Below are positions 47,813-57,617 of a DNA stretch of 64,000 nt, one piece after another. Numbering within the stretch: position 1 is the first letter of the stretch; every line of letters starts with the position of its first letter. The translations under genes and the position numbers were made by a program. This DNA is from an uncultured Phycisphaerales bacterium (lineage in GTDB: Bacteria > Planctomycetota > Phycisphaerae > Phycisphaerales > UBA1924): positions 124,001 to 188,000 of the forward strand of contig CALKJW010000005.1 in the NCBI GenBank assembly GCA_937995595.1, read 5' to 3'. The notes beneath the pieces were generated by a model. It was given only the letters and a program-made list of their open reading frames with translations, had not been told where the DNA came from and did no database searches.

Positions 47813-50455
47813 TCACTCATTCCATGCCTTGCGCATTCGTTCCACGCGGTCGAGCACCGTTTCCGTCGAGAGGTGCGCGCCGATGCGCTCGACGATGAGC
47901 GGCAGCGCCAGCGGCGTCGGCCGCGCCGTGCGCACGATCCGCAGCGGGCCTTCCGACACGCGCGACAGGGCGCGCGCCAGCCTGCTGTGCTCGAACATCC
48001 GCTCGAGCACCTCGCGTCGGGATTGCACCATGAGCAGGTTGTCGGGGTCGAACTCGCGCATCACGTCGTAGAGCAGGCTCGAACTCACCTGCAACTGCCG
48101 GCCGGTCTTGGGCGCGCCGGGGTAACTCTGCACCACCAGCCCGGCGACGCGCGCGACCTCGCGGAACTGCCGGCGCGCCATCTCGCCGAGGTTCACGCTC
48201 GCCGCGGCGTCGTCGGCGAGGCGCGCGGGGCACAGCGCGGCCCGCAGGTCGCCTTCCGATACCTCGATCGGCTCGGACGAGAGCAACTCAAAGCCGTAGT
48301 CGTTCGCCGCGGTGGTGAACGTGCGCGGCCGGACGCGGGACAGCCTGAACGCCAGCAGCGCGGCCGTGCCGCCGTGCACCAGCCGCCCGTCGAACGGGTA
48401 GACGAACAGGTGGTGCCCCTCGCGCGTGTGCGCGATCTCGACGAGGGTTTCGTCGCTGCGCGGCAGCGCGCTGAGCCGCTGCTGCACCGCCGCGACCGGC
48501 GCGAAGCACGCCAGTTCGGGCTCGCGCGCGTCGGTCGATCCCGCCGCGGTGAGGGCCTCCCGCACCGCTTCGCCGAGTGATTCGGAGATCGGCAGGCGCG
48601 TGCCGCCCCAGATGGGCGTGAGCGTCGCGCGGCCGCGGGCGGGGCGCACCAGCGCGTCGGCGTCTTCCATGCGCACGAACTCAACGACCCTGCCTGCGCA
48701 GAAGAACTTGTCGCCCTCGCGGAGGCGCGACACGAATCCTTCCTCGATGCTGCCCAGCCTTCGTCCGCTGAGGTAGCGCAGGTTCACCGTCGCCTCGGCG
48801 GTGATGGTGCCGATGTTGAGTTTGTGGATCTGCCCGATGCGCGCGTTCGGCACGTGGTACACGCCGGGTCGCGCGGGGTCGGGCGCGACACGGTGGAACA
48901 TCGGATAGGCGCGGAGCGTTGCGCCGCCGCGCTCCACGAGGTCGAGCGCCCAGTCAAACTCCTCGCGCGAGAGACGCTCGAACGCGGCGGTGGTACGCAC
49001 CTCGTTGTACAGGCTGTCGGGCGAGAACCCGCCGCCGAGAGCGCACGTCACCATGTGCTGCGCGAGCACGTCGAGCGGGCGGTCGATCGGCCGGCGCGGC
49101 TCGACGTGCAGGTCGCGCACCGCACGCCTCGCCGCGGCGATCTCGAGAAGTTCCAGCGCGTGCGTCGGCACGCACAGCACGCGGCAGGTCTCGCCGGGGC
49201 GGTGGCCGCTGCGCCCGGCTCGCTGCATGAGGCGTGAGACGGCCTTGGGCGAGCCGATCTGCACCACGCGTTCGACGGGCGCGAAATCGACGCCGAGGTC
49301 GAGCGACGATGTGGCGACGACGATGCGCACCTCGCCGCTCTTGAGGCCCGTCTCGACGCGCTCGCGCTCGGCGCGGTCGATCGAGCCGTGGTGCAGCCGG
49401 ACCCCCCCGGCGCCGTGCCACTCCGGCCGCGCCCAGCGGATCGCCTGGTACCACCTCTCCGCCTGCGAGCGCGTGTTGGTGAAGACCAGCGTCGAGCGCG
49501 CCGGGTCGAGCCACTCCAGCAGCGGCTCGAGCATCGACAGACCCATGTGCCCGGCCCACGGGAAGGTGCGCACGTCGGGCGGCAGCAGGCTGTCGATGAC
49601 GATGGGCCGGTCGATCGCCGCGCGGATCACGGTGGGCGTGGCGCCGGGGCGCGTCCCCGCGGCGGCCCGCGCGGCCTCGTCGATGTTGGCGATCGTCGCC
49701 GAGAGCGCCCACGTCCTCATGCCGGGGCGGAAGCCGCGCAGGCGCGCCAGCGCCAGTTCCACCTGCGTCCCGCGCTTGCTCGACAGCAACTCGTGCCACT
49801 CGTCGACGATCACGCAGCGCAAATCGGCGAACAGCGCGGGCGCGTTCGCCTGCGCCAGCAGCAGCGAGAGCGACTCGGGCGTGGTGACGAGCACGTTGGG
49901 CAGCCGCTCGCGCTGCCGCGCACGAACACCCGCCTTGGTATCGCCGGTGCGTGAGCCGATGGTCACCTTTGCCGCAAGATCGTGCACCGGTTCGCGCAGC
50001 GCCAGTTCGATGTCCCGCGACACGGCCCGCAGCGGCGTGACAAACAGCACCGCCAGGCCTTCCGCCGGTCGGTCCAGCAGTTCGGCCAGCGGGCCGAGGT
50101 ACGCGGCGTAGGTCTTGCCCGCGCCGGTGGGGACGTTGATCAGCCCGCTCTCACCGCGGGCGTAGGCCGCCCATGCCTGCCGCTGGAAGTCCCACGGCGT
50201 CCAGCCGCGGCCGGCCATCCACGCGAGCACGCGCTGCGTGCCGGGTGCGTGCGCGGGGACGGTGTCTTGACTTGGATTCCGCGTGCCGATCGCACGGCGC
50301 TTCGGAGACGCGTGGCGGCCGCGCTCGGCCGCATCTGGATTTGCGGATTGCGTGCCCTCCTCTCGCCGCAGACGCCGCAACTCGCTGCGAAGATCCGGCA
50401 CGCCCAAACTCTCGTTCTGTTCTGCGGGCAGGCAGGAAGCCCGTATTACGGGCAT
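47813..50455 (-). CDS. Lhr-like / ligase-associated DEXH-box helicase
   Basis: 880 residues. Motor domains with Walker A PTGAGKTYAA, motif II VDEWHELLSSKRG, motif III LSATIANID, and motif VI QRAGRSGHRPG, then the winged-helix and core C-terminal domains typical of Lhr-type enzymes (YLSGRRLGSIEEGFVSRLR). This group includes ATP-dependent DNA/RNA translocases active in repair, often encoded with an ATP-dependent ligase and an exonuclease; none are beside it here. ATG at 50455 overlaps the end of the preceding secreted-protein gene; GTG at 50401 is a plausible later start, since the first 80 residues are not conserved. Confidence 0.9.
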   Translation of the reverse strand: MPVIRASCLPAEQNESLGVPDLRSELRRLRREEGTQSANPDAAERGRHASPKRRAIGTRNPSQDTVPAHAPGTQRVLAWMAGRGWTPWDFQRQAWAAYARGESGLINVPTGAGKTYAAYLGPLAELLDRPAEGLAVLFVTPLRAVSRDIELALREPVHDLAAKVTIGSRTGDTKAGVRARQRERLPNVLVTTPESLSLLLAQANAPALFADLRCVIVDEWHELLSSKRGTQVELALARLRGFRPGMRTWALSATIANIDEAARAAAGTRPGATPTVIRAAIDRPIVIDSLLPPDVRTFPWAGHMGLSMLEPLLEWLDPARSTLVFTNTRSQAERWYQAIRWARPEWHGAGGVRLHHGSIDRAERERVETGLKSGEVRIVVATSSLDLGVDFAPVERVVQIGSPKAVSRLMQRAGRSGHRPGETCRVLCVPTHALELLEIAAARRAVRDLHVEPRRPIDRPLDVLAQHMVTCALGGGFSPDSLYNEVRTTAAFERLSREEFDWALDLVERGGATLRAYPMFHRVAPDPARPGVYHVPNARIGQIHKLNIGTITAEATVNLRYLSGRRLGSIEEGFVSRLREGDKFFCAGRVVEFVRMEDADALVRPARGRATLTPIWGGTRLPISESLGEAVREALTAAGSTDAREPELACFAPVAAVQQRLSALPRSDETLVEIAHTREGHHLFVYPFDGRLVHGGTAALLAFRLSRVRPRTFTTAANDYGFELLSSEPIEVSEGDLRAALCPARLADDAAASVNLGEMARRQFREVARVAGLVVQSYPGAPKTGRQLQVSSSLLYDVMREFDPDNLLMVQSRREVLERMFEHSRLARALSRVSEGPLRIVRTARPTPLALPLIVERIGAHLSTETVLDRVERMRKAWNE

Positions 50456-51804
50456 CCGGCAAACCAGGCGGCAAGGAAGGCAAAGATGTCCGAGACGTCG
50501 CGCGTGCCGTTGCCATCAAAGTCCGCCGCGCACGAACCGGTTGTTCGCACGGCCAGCACGCCGGAAGGGGAGTGGACGACCCCGCACGCGCCTGTTGCTC
50601 TGAGGACGTATTCGCCGACATCGGCGGCACTGGCGGAACTGATGTGAAGTGTCGGGGTCAGCGAACCAGTGACGCGACCGTCGTCGGTAAGCGGCACGCC
50701 GTCTCGCAGCCATTGGAAGGCGGATGCAAAGCCTGTCGGGCACGAAAGCGACACTGGGTCGCCAAGGCCGACGACGACGCAGGCGGGTGCGCCGAGGATC
50801 GGGTTGCCCCCGGCGTATCCCTGCGCTTCGGCCGCTGGTGACTGGCCGCAGGCATTCTCGGCACGAATCCGGAAATAGCGCTGGGGGCCGTGGTTACCGC
50901 CGTTGGTTGGATCCTGATAGACGTCCGTGTAGATGCCGCTGGTAGGCACGGGCTCGGCGATGACTTGGAACGAGTCGGAAGGAATCACCTGTTCCGGCGT
51001 CAGGAACATATCGACGGTGTAAAACTGCGCACCCGGAACCGCGTGCCAAGTGAGGATGATCGCGTCGCACACGCTGCCGCTTGTCGCCGCGAAGTCTGAG
51101 GGCGCGTCAGGGGGTGCCACGAAAGGACGTTGGACGGAAAAGGGGGGGGGCACGTGACTTCCACAGGCGTTGTGCCGCCGGAACCAATACGTGCTCTGCC
51201 CGGCCGGCGCTCCGGTGTCGGTAAACGTGAATCCCTGCGGAGCCTGTTGCGTAGTCCAGGAGGCGATCAGCACGGCATCCGCGAAGTTTTCGCTCGGCGG
51301 GACGTTGCGGTACAGCTCAACCGTACCCCGGTTGCTTGCTGTGAACGTTATGACCGGGGCGCAGCCGCTCGCGTCCACGTCCTCCCCTGGGTCAAAGACC
51401 AACGACGGCGGCGCTCCCGCCGACCAGCCCGAGTCGCTCGGGCCCCAGGTGCCGTACCCCACCAGGCAACCGAAGGGACTCGGCGTGACTCGGACCCGTA
51501 CGAAGTAGTAGTAGGTCTCCTGCGAACTGACGTTTGTGTCGGTGAAGATGTTGAACGGATGGACGGTGGCGATCTCCGTTCCGCCGGAGAGTGAGTTGAT
51601 TGTGTTTCTCACGATGTCATAACCGACCGCGCCCTGCACAGGGTTCCAGACCAACTGGATCACTCCGCACAGTCCATCGCTCGCACTGACAGGCGGTCCG
51701 GGTGGGCAGTCGGCCCGCGCGACCCCCGGGGCCGTGATCAACGCGAGCGCGACGATCGCGGAAACGCGAAAACGCAGCGTGAACACATGTGGTGCAGGGA
51801 GCAT
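50446..51804 (-). CDS. Secreted FN3/Ig-type protein with one dockerin-like repeat
   Basis: 452 residues. Signal peptide (FRVSAIVALALITAPGVARA) at the start. Two fibronectin-III-type domains (LCGVIQLVWNPVQGAVGYDI; VCDAIILTWHAVPGAQFYTV), an Ig-like domain (GDPVSLSCPTGFASAFQWLR, ASAADVGEYVLRATGACG), and a single dockerin-type loop pair remnant, DFDGNGTRDVSDIFAFLAAW, ending FAGCP. ATG at 51804 with GGAG 7 bases upstream. The last codons overlap the helicase start by 10 bases. Extracellular; ligand unknown. Confidence 0.85.
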   Translation of the reverse strand: MLPAPHVFTLRFRVSAIVALALITAPGVARADCPPGPPVSASDGLCGVIQLVWNPVQGAVGYDIVRNTINSLSGGTEIATVHPFNIFTDTNVSSQETYYYFVRVRVTPSPFGCLVGYGTWGPSDSGWSAGAPPSLVFDPGEDVDASGCAPVITFTASNRGTVELYRNVPPSENFADAVLIASWTTQQAPQGFTFTDTGAPAGQSTYWFRRHNACGSHVPPPFSVQRPFVAPPDAPSDFAATSGSVCDAIILTWHAVPGAQFYTVDMFLTPEQVIPSDSFQVIAEPVPTSGIYTDVYQDPTNGGNHGPQRYFRIRAENACGQSPAAEAQGYAGGNPILGAPACVVVGLGDPVSLSCPTGFASAFQWLRDGVPLTDDGRVTGSLTPTLHISSASAADVGEYVLRATGACGVVHSPSGVLAVRTTGSCAADFDGNGTRDVSDIFAFLAAWFAGCP

Positions 51805-52453
51805 GTCTCATCTCCGGATTTTGGGTCGCGGGGCCCTCGTGAAGAGTGTACCGCAAAAAACAACGACTGTCAGGTCATCAGGACATCCACGTCATGGGCA
51901 GGATCGATCGGAACCGGGGGGAGGCAGAGGCGTGAGGCACAGGAATGGGACAGCGGTCGGACCGGCTGATCATGGGGTGGCTTGAGCCAGCCCCGGCGTG
52001 CCGTCGGCCGCTGGCCGCCTGAGGCTTGGCCGACGCAAGGCGGCCTTCCTAACAGGGGCCGGTCAATGGGTGTAGGCAATCGTCCGAGCAGGCGGCGGTG
52101 CGAGCCGCCCGAACGGTGGTACACGACGCTGATACTGCAAGGTGCGCACACGGGGTCCCTTGGGCAGGCGTGCTGTCCGCGTGTGGCCCCCGGCATGTAC
52201 CGTTGCCCGGGCATGGCCGTGACCTCCGCCCGGGGCGCTTCGGCGACGCCTGCGCGCGAATACCGAGCCCGAGCCTCTGTACAAAGCCCGGATAGACAAA
52301 TCCCCTGTTCTGAAGGATTCGCCGAGGTATGGTCGATCCGCCCCTGCGAACATACGGCGCGGCACGCCCAGCCCTGCTACGCTCTGCTTTCGCCGATACC
52401 GCGCACGGATGCGCGTCAGGCTGGACCGGTTCGAGATTCAGAGGCTCTTCCGA
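51805..52453. other. Gene-free region with strong secondary structure
   Basis: 650 bases with no supported gene. It contains the divergent promoters of the FN3/dockerin gene and the desaturase. A hairpin with arms CGTCGGCC (52002-52009) and GGCCGACG (52028-52035) stands out, as do other paired GC-rich segments between 52120 and 52290. A TACGCT box at 52378-52383 could serve the desaturase. Signatures of RNase P RNA, tmRNA, 6S or SRP RNA were looked for and not found. Confidence 0.5.
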
Positions 52454-53452
52454 ATGACGCAGATTGCTCCGCCCGTCCCGCTGGCCACCAAACTCTCACT
52501 CGAACTGGAGCAGCCCGCCGCGCCGTACGAAGGCGATGGCGACACCGACACGCTCGAACTTGCCCCGTTGCCGGTCCGTCTGGCGACGCTGGTCTCGATC
52601 CTGCTGCCGTTTGCCGGGCTCATCATCGCGGTCGTCCTGCTCTGGGGCGTGGCGTTCAACTGGGTGTATCTGGCGATGTTCCTCGGCGGCTACCTGCTGA
52701 CGGGGCTGGGCATCACGGTCGGGTTCCACCGCTACTTCACGCACAAGTCGTTCGAGGCGCCGCGTGCGGTGCAGGCGACGCTCGGCGCCCTTGGGTCGAT
52801 GGCGGTTGAGGGCCCGCTGCTGACCTGGGCCGCGACGCACCGGCTGCACCACCAGCACAGCGACCGAGACGCCGACCCGCACTCGCCGCACACGCACGGT
52901 GAGGGGTTCACGGGCTTTGTCAAAGGCCTGGTGCACTCGCACTTCGGCTGGCTGTTCATGAAGGAGCCGGAGAACCTCGCCAAGTACGCGCCGGACCTTG
53001 CGAGGGACCCGTTGGTCCGGTTCCTCGACCGCACGTTCGTGTGGTGGATGCTGCTGGGCCTTGTGCTGCCGGCGGTCGTCGGCGGGCTGGTCACCATGTC
53101 GTGGGCCGGCGTCGGGCTGGGCTTCCTCTGGGGCGGGCTGGCCCGCGTGTTCTTCGTGCACCACGTGACCTGGAGCGTGAACTCGGTCTGCCACCTCTGG
53201 GGCTCGCGGCCGTTCCGCAGCCACGACCACAGCCGCAACAACGCGCTGTTCGGCATCCTCGCCTTCGGCGAAGGCTGGCACAACAACCACCACGCCTTCC
53301 CCGCGTCGGCGCGTCACGGGTTGAGGGCCTGGCAGTTCGATCTGAGTTACCTCGTCATCCGCGCGCTGGGGCTGGTGGGCCTTGCGTGGGACATCCGCGT
53401 GCCGACGGCCGACCGGCAGAAGGCCAAACTTCGAGCCGCGCGGGCCGAGTGA
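52454..53452 (+). CDS. Acyl-CoA/fatty-acid desaturase
   Basis: 332 residues, membrane-bound di-iron desaturase. The three His boxes are present: HRYFTH near residue 92, HRLHH near 130 and HNNHH near 275, between four membrane helices (LVSILLPFAGLIIAVVLLWG and others). It introduces a cis double bond, probably at C9, into membrane fatty acids. Start ATG at 52454 with GAGG about 9 bases upstream; ATG at 52409 is the alternative. Likely expressed from its own promoter after the long spacer. Confidence 0.92.
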   Translation: MTQIAPPVPLATKLSLELEQPAAPYEGDGDTDTLELAPLPVRLATLVSILLPFAGLIIAVVLLWGVAFNWVYLAMFLGGYLLTGLGITVGFHRYFTHKSFEAPRAVQATLGALGSMAVEGPLLTWAATHRLHHQHSDRDADPHSPHTHGEGFTGFVKGLVHSHFGWLFMKEPENLAKYAPDLARDPLVRFLDRTFVWWMLLGLVLPAVVGGLVTMSWAGVGLGFLWGGLARVFFVHHVTWSVNSVCHLWGSRPFRSHDHSRNNALFGILAFGEGWHNNHHAFPASARHGLRAWQFDLSYLVIRALGLVGLAWDIRVPTADRQKAKLRAARAE

Positions 53453-53473
53453 AGCTCGCATTCGCGGCATCCG

Positions 53474-54760
53474 CTAGCGGGGCGGAATCTCCCGCCCGTG
53501 CGGGTCGGGCTGGTCGCCGATCTCTGCCGCGAGTTGCTCGCGCATGTCTTCGGGCATGAAGTGCTCGAACCGCTCCGACGGGTCGTGCAGGTGGTCGAGC
53601 GGCAGGGGCAGGTTCTGCGAGAGGTAACTCTCCCACAGTCGGTGAGCGCGGACGATTCGGCGCGCCGCGTCGACGCCTCGGGGCGTGAGCGCCAGTTCGT
53701 CGCCGCGCTGTTCGACCAGCCCGCGCCGGCGGAGTTGCGCGCACGCGAGCCGCGCGGCCCACGTCGCGCCCGCGGCCCGGACGGCCTGCGCGTGCTGCAG
53801 AACGGCGTGCGCCCCCGTCGGCCCGCGTTCGCCGAGTCGGTAGAGCACGCCCAGCACGTCCTCGCGCGCGATGCGCAGCGACAGGGCCGCGTGGCGGAAG
53901 GCCCGCGCCGCCACGCCGTAGCGCGGCGCGAAAGCCGCGGCGAGCAGGAACTGTGCGCCCGCGGCGACGGCGATCATCCCGGCGATGTTCGCGTTGAGCG
54001 CGACCGCGCCGAGGTAGCCCAGCGTCGCGGCGGAAGCGCCCAGCCCGGCGGCGAGCGCGACCATCCTTCCGAGTCGGTCGGAGAGCAACTGCGCCGTTGC
54101 GCCCGGCGCGACCAGCAGCGCGACCACGAGGATCGAGCCGACGGCCTCGAACGACACCACGGTCGTCGCCGCGACGGCGGTGAGCACCAGCGCCTGCACC
54201 GCGCCCGCGTGAAACCCCAGCGCGGTCGCCAGGTGCGGGTCGAACGACGCGATGCGCAGTTCCTTGAACAGCAGCACGATCAGCAGCAGGTTGCCCGCGA
54301 ACAGCCCCGCCTGCCACGGCAGAGCGCGCGGGACGGACACGCCCAGCACCTCCACGCGGTCGAGCGACACCAGTTCGAGCAGGCCGTAGAGCACGCAGCC
54401 GGGGTCGAGGTCGATGCTCTGCGCCACCCACGTGACCATCAGCACGCCGACGGCGAACAGCGATGTGAACACCACGCCCAGCGCGGCGTCGTATGGCAGT
54501 CGCCCGATTCGCTTCACGCCCGCGGCGAGCGCGGCCGTCAGCACGCCCGCGGCCAGCGCGCCGGCCATCATCGCCGCGGGGCTGCGCGTGCCGGTGAGGA
54601 TGAACGCCGCGCCAAGGCCCGGCAGCACCGAGTGCGAGATCGCGTCGCCCATCAGCGACAGCCGGCGGACGACCAGGAACGTGCCGATCATGCCGCACGA
54701 CGCGGCGCACAGCGCGGCGATGCAGAGCGTCCACCAGTCGATGAGCGAGAAGACGTTCAC
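53474..54760 (-). CDS. Metal ABC transporter permease fused to a DtxR-like repressor domain
   Basis: 428 residues. Residues 1-285 are a permease of the zinc/manganese/iron type with about eight helices (VVRRLSLMGDAISHSVLPGL and VGSILVVALLVAPGATAQLL are typical). From about residue 300 a winged-helix segment (EDVLGVLYRLGERGPTGAHA; LRRRGLVEQRGDELALTPRG) and a DtxR metal-binding/dimerisation domain (AHRLWESYLSQNLPL; ERFEHFMPEDMREQL; DPHGREIPPR) follow. The same order of domains occurs in chlamydial YtgC/YtgR, where the repressor part is released by cleavage. GTG at 54760 overlaps the stop of the other permease (GTGA). Last gene of a four-gene operon. Confidence 0.88.
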   Translation of the reverse strand: MNVFSLIDWWTLCIAALCAASCGMIGTFLVVRRLSLMGDAISHSVLPGLGAAFILTGTRSPAAMMAGALAAGVLTAALAAGVKRIGRLPYDAALGVVFTSLFAVGVLMVTWVAQSIDLDPGCVLYGLLELVSLDRVEVLGVSVPRALPWQAGLFAGNLLLIVLLFKELRIASFDPHLATALGFHAGAVQALVLTAVAATTVVSFEAVGSILVVALLVAPGATAQLLSDRLGRMVALAAGLGASAATLGYLGAVALNANIAGMIAVAAGAQFLLAAAFAPRYGVAARAFRHAALSLRIAREDVLGVLYRLGERGPTGAHAVLQHAQAVRAAGATWAARLACAQLRRRGLVEQRGDELALTPRGVDAARRIVRAHRLWESYLSQNLPLPLDHLHDPSERFEHFMPEDMREQLAAEIGDQPDPHGREIPPR

Positions 54761-55689
54761 GGCGGCGGGGCCTCCACGGCGCGGCGGTGGCGGGCCTGCG
54801 CCAGCACGCCCCTTCGCGGCGAGAAGAACGCGCCGAGCACGAACACCGCCGCGGCCACAAGCACGATCAACGGCCCTGTCGGCCAGCCGCGGGTGAGCGC
54901 GCCGCGCGGCGCGGGCAGCGTCGCGCTCAGGCCGACGCCGACCGCCGCCGCGAACAAGCCGATGCCCCCGGCGAGCAGCAGCACGACGCCGAGCCGGTCG
55001 GTCCAGCAGCGGGCCGCGGCGGGGGGGATGACCAGCAGCGCGACGACCATCACCACGCCGACGGCGGGCAGGCCCGCGACCGTGCACGCGCACACCAGCG
55101 CCATCACGACCAGATCGAGCGCGACGGTGGGCCAGCCCTGTGCCGCGGCGAACTCCTCGTCGAACGCGAGCGCCTTGAACTCCTTGTAGAGCAGCGCCAC
55201 GACGCCGAGGCACGCCGCGGCGACGGCGGTGATGGCGACAACGTCGGCCCTGGTCATGCTCGCGGCCTTGCCGAAGATGAACCCGTCGAGGCCCGCGCCC
55301 GCGCCCTGCGGGCGCTGGCTGATCAGTCCCGACCACACGACGCCGAGGCCGAAGAACGAGCCGATGGCGATGCCGATGGCGGCGTCTTCACGCACGCGCG
55401 TCCATGCACGCACGAGCGCGACAAGCCCCGCGGCGAGCGCGCCAAAGACCAGCGCGCCGAGCATGAGCGCGGCGAAACTGCGCGACTGCACGATGAAGAA
55501 CGCCGCGCACACGCCGGGGAGCGCGGCGTGCGCCACCGCGTCGCCGAGCAGAGCGCGGCGCCGCAGCGTCGCGAGGCAGCCGACCACGCCGCACGCGACG
55601 CCGAGCGCGCACGCGCCGAGCACGACGGTGCGCGTGTTCGCGTCCTGAAGCGAGAGGAATCGGGCAAGGTCGGAGAGGAAGGTGTTCAC
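54757..55689 (-). CDS. Metal ABC transporter permease
   Basis: 310 residues with about eight to nine membrane helices. Family blocks: RRRALLGDAVAHAALPGVCA, GFIFGKAASMTRADV and PAVGVVMVVALLVIPPAAA. It pairs with the fused permease downstream to form the membrane channel. Start GTG at 55689; 88 bases after the ATPase gene. Belongs to the manganese/iron/zinc (A-I) uptake class. Confidence 0.9.
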   Translation of the reverse strand: MNTFLSDLARFLSLQDANTRTVVLGACALGVACGVVGCLATLRRRALLGDAVAHAALPGVCAAFFIVQSRSFAALMLGALVFGALAAGLVALVRAWTRVREDAAIGIAIGSFFGLGVVWSGLISQRPQGAGAGLDGFIFGKAASMTRADVVAITAVAAACLGVVALLYKEFKALAFDEEFAAAQGWPTVALDLVVMALVCACTVAGLPAVGVVMVVALLVIPPAAARCWTDRLGVVLLLAGGIGLFAAAVGVGLSATLPAPRGALTRGWPTGPLIVLVAAAVFVLGAFFSPRRGVLAQARHRRAVEAPPP

Positions 55690-55777
55690 GGGAAGATCAA
55701 CAGATCAGCAGATCGGCACGGCAGCAAACGGAAGGTGCATCGCGACGTGAACGGAGCAGAACATCGGGGCGAGGGGG

Positions 55778-56599
55778 TCAGGTGTGCGTCGTTCGGACGG
55801 CTTCCGCGGCCTGATCGAGGATCGTGAGCCGGCCGCCGTAGGTGCGCTGCAGGTTGGCGGTGGTGAAGACCTCGGCCACCGGCCCCGAGGCGACCAGGCG
55901 CAGGTTGAGCAGCACGACGTCGTCGAAGTACTCCTCCACGGTCTGCAGGTCGTGGTGCACGGCGACGACGGTGCGGCCGCGGGCGCGCAGGTCGCGAAGC
56001 ACGTCGATGATGGCGCGTTCGGTCGCGGCGTCGACGCCGGCGAACGGTTCGTCCATCAGGTACACGTCGGCGTCCTGCGCCAGCGCGCGGGCCAGGAACA
56101 CCCGCTGCTGCTGCCCTCCCGAGAGCTGGCCGATCTGTCGGTGGGCAAAGTCGGCCATGCCGACGCGCTGCAGCGCGGCCATGGCGCGGTCGCGCTCGGC
56201 ACGCCCGGGGTGGCGGAACCACCCCAGTGCGCCGTACGTGCCCATCAACGCGACGCCCAGCGCGTCGATGGGGAAGTCCCAATCGACCGACTCGCGTTGC
56301 GGCACGTATCCCACGCGCCGGCGCACCTCGCGCAGCGGCCGGCCCAGCACCCGCACGTGCCCCGATGCAGGCGGCGCCAGCCCGAGGATCGCCTTGATCA
56401 GCGTGGACTTGCCCGCGCCGTTGGGGCCGATGATCGCCGTCAGCCGCGCGGGCGCGACCGACACGTCAACATCCCACAGCACGGGCTTGCGGTGGTACGC
56501 GACGGTCAGGTCGTGGACCTCGATCGCCGGCGCGGCGGGCGCGGGCGACGCCGCCGGGGCGAGAGCCGTCGCGGGACCATCGGCCGGGCCGGTTCTCAT
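55778..56599 (-). CDS. Metal ABC transporter ATP-binding protein
   Basis: 273 residues. Walker [14 protein letters not shown] loop PQRES, signature [15 protein letters not shown], Walker [14 protein letters not shown] and switch His (VVAVHHDLQ) are all present. Energises metal import. It overlaps the binding-protein gene by 4 bases (ATGA), so it is translationally coupled. Confidence 0.94.
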   Translation of the reverse strand: MRTGPADGPATALAPAASPAPAAPAIEVHDLTVAYHRKPVLWDVDVSVAPARLTAIIGPNGAGKSTLIKAILGLAPPASGHVRVLGRPLREVRRRVGYVPQRESVDWDFPIDALGVALMGTYGALGWFRHPGRAERDRAMAALQRVGMADFAHRQIGQLSGGQQQRVFLARALAQDADVYLMDEPFAGVDAATERAIIDVLRDLRARGRTVVAVHHDLQTVEEYFDDVVLLNLRLVASGPVAEVFTTANLQRTYGGRLTILDQAAEAVRTTHT

Positions 56600-57546
56600 G
56601 GGGCCGCGGTCTCCTTGGCGGGCGTGCGCGACGGTGCGTCGGGCGCGCCCGGCGCGAGCGCCGAAACGATCGTTCGAACGTTGTGCCGCATCATGCCGAT
56701 GTACGTCCCCTCGCTCGTGCCCGGCGGGCCGAGCGCGTCGCTGAACAGTTCTCCGCCGATGCGGACGGTGTGGCCGCGGGCCCTGCAGCCTTCGACCAGC
56801 GCGTCAACCGCCTTGCGCGGGACGCTGGACTCGATGAACACCGCGGGGATCCGGCGCTCGACCAGCAGGTCCACCAGCGCGTTGATGTCCTTGAGCGCGG
56901 CCTCGGAGTCGGTCGAGATCCCCTGGATCGCGTGCACTTCGAGGCCGTAGGCGCGGCCGAAGTAGCCGAACGCGTCGTGCGCGGTGACGAGCACGCGGTC
57001 GGTCTCGGGGATGCGGGCGATCTCGGCCTTGCACCACGCGTGCAGCTCGCGAAGCTGGGCGATGTGCTTTGCGGCGTTGGCGGTGTAGGTCTCCTTACCC
57101 GCCGCATCGCGCTCGATCAATGCGTCGCGTGTCCGCTCGGCGACGGTGATCCAGAGCTCGACATCGAACCAGACGTGCGGATCGAAGTGGCCCTCGAACT
57201 CCGGCGGCTCGCGGAGGCGCGATTCGTCGATGGTCTCGGTCACCTGCACGGTGGGCTTGGTTCGCGCCAGGCGGACCAGCACGTCGGCCAGGCGGCCCTC
57301 CAGGTGCAGGCCGTTGTAGAGGATCAGGTCGGCCGACTGGAGCGAACGCACATCGCCGGGTGTCGCCTTGTACAGGTGCGGGTCGACGCCGGGGCCCATC
57401 AGGGCCGTGACCTGCGCCCGTTCGCCCGCGATGTTCCGTGCCGCGTCGGCGATCATGCCGGTGGTGGCGACGACCCTGAGCGGCGGAGCGCCGGAAGCGA
57501 AGGCGACGGGGAGAAGCAGACACGCGAGCAAAGCGAGCGGGCGCAT
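56596..57546 (-). CDS. Metal ABC transporter substrate-binding protein (cluster A-I)
   Basis: 316 residues. Signal sequence ([17 protein letters not shown]) then the two-lobed fold with the metal ligands typical of MntA/PsaA/TroA: His in [11 protein letters not shown], His in [10 protein letters not shown], Glu in [10 protein letters not shown], and Asp in [10 protein letters not shown]. The absence of a long His-rich loop argues for Mn or Fe over Zn. ATG at 57546 with GGAGG 9 bases upstream; the frame is open further but the extra part is not signal-like. First gene of the operon; its promoter is covered by a palindrome. Confidence 0.92.
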   Translation of the reverse strand: MRPLALLACLLLPVAFASGAPPLRVVATTGMIADAARNIAGERAQVTALMGPGVDPHLYKATPGDVRSLQSADLILYNGLHLEGRLADVLVRLARTKPTVQVTETIDESRLREPPEFEGHFDPHVWFDVELWITVAERTRDALIERDAAGKETYTANAAKHIAQLRELHAWCKAEIARIPETDRVLVTAHDAFGYFGRAYGLEVHAIQGISTDSEAALKDINALVDLLVERRIPAVFIESSVPRKAVDALVEGCRARGHTVRIGGELFSDALGPPGTSEGTYIGMMRHNVRTIVSALAPGAPDAPSRTPAKETAAP

Positions 57547-57617
57547 GCGCGGTTTCCTCCTCGGCCGGCCGGGTCCGGGAATGTGACCCGTGCTGCCGAA
57601 CGAATACGAACCTGCAA

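Noticed and set aside
51805-52453. RNase P RNA, tmRNA, 6S or SRP RNA in the long spacer
   Set aside because: None of the universally conserved core sequences (for example GAGGAAAGTCC of RNase P or the tRNA-like 3' end of tmRNA) is present on either strand.
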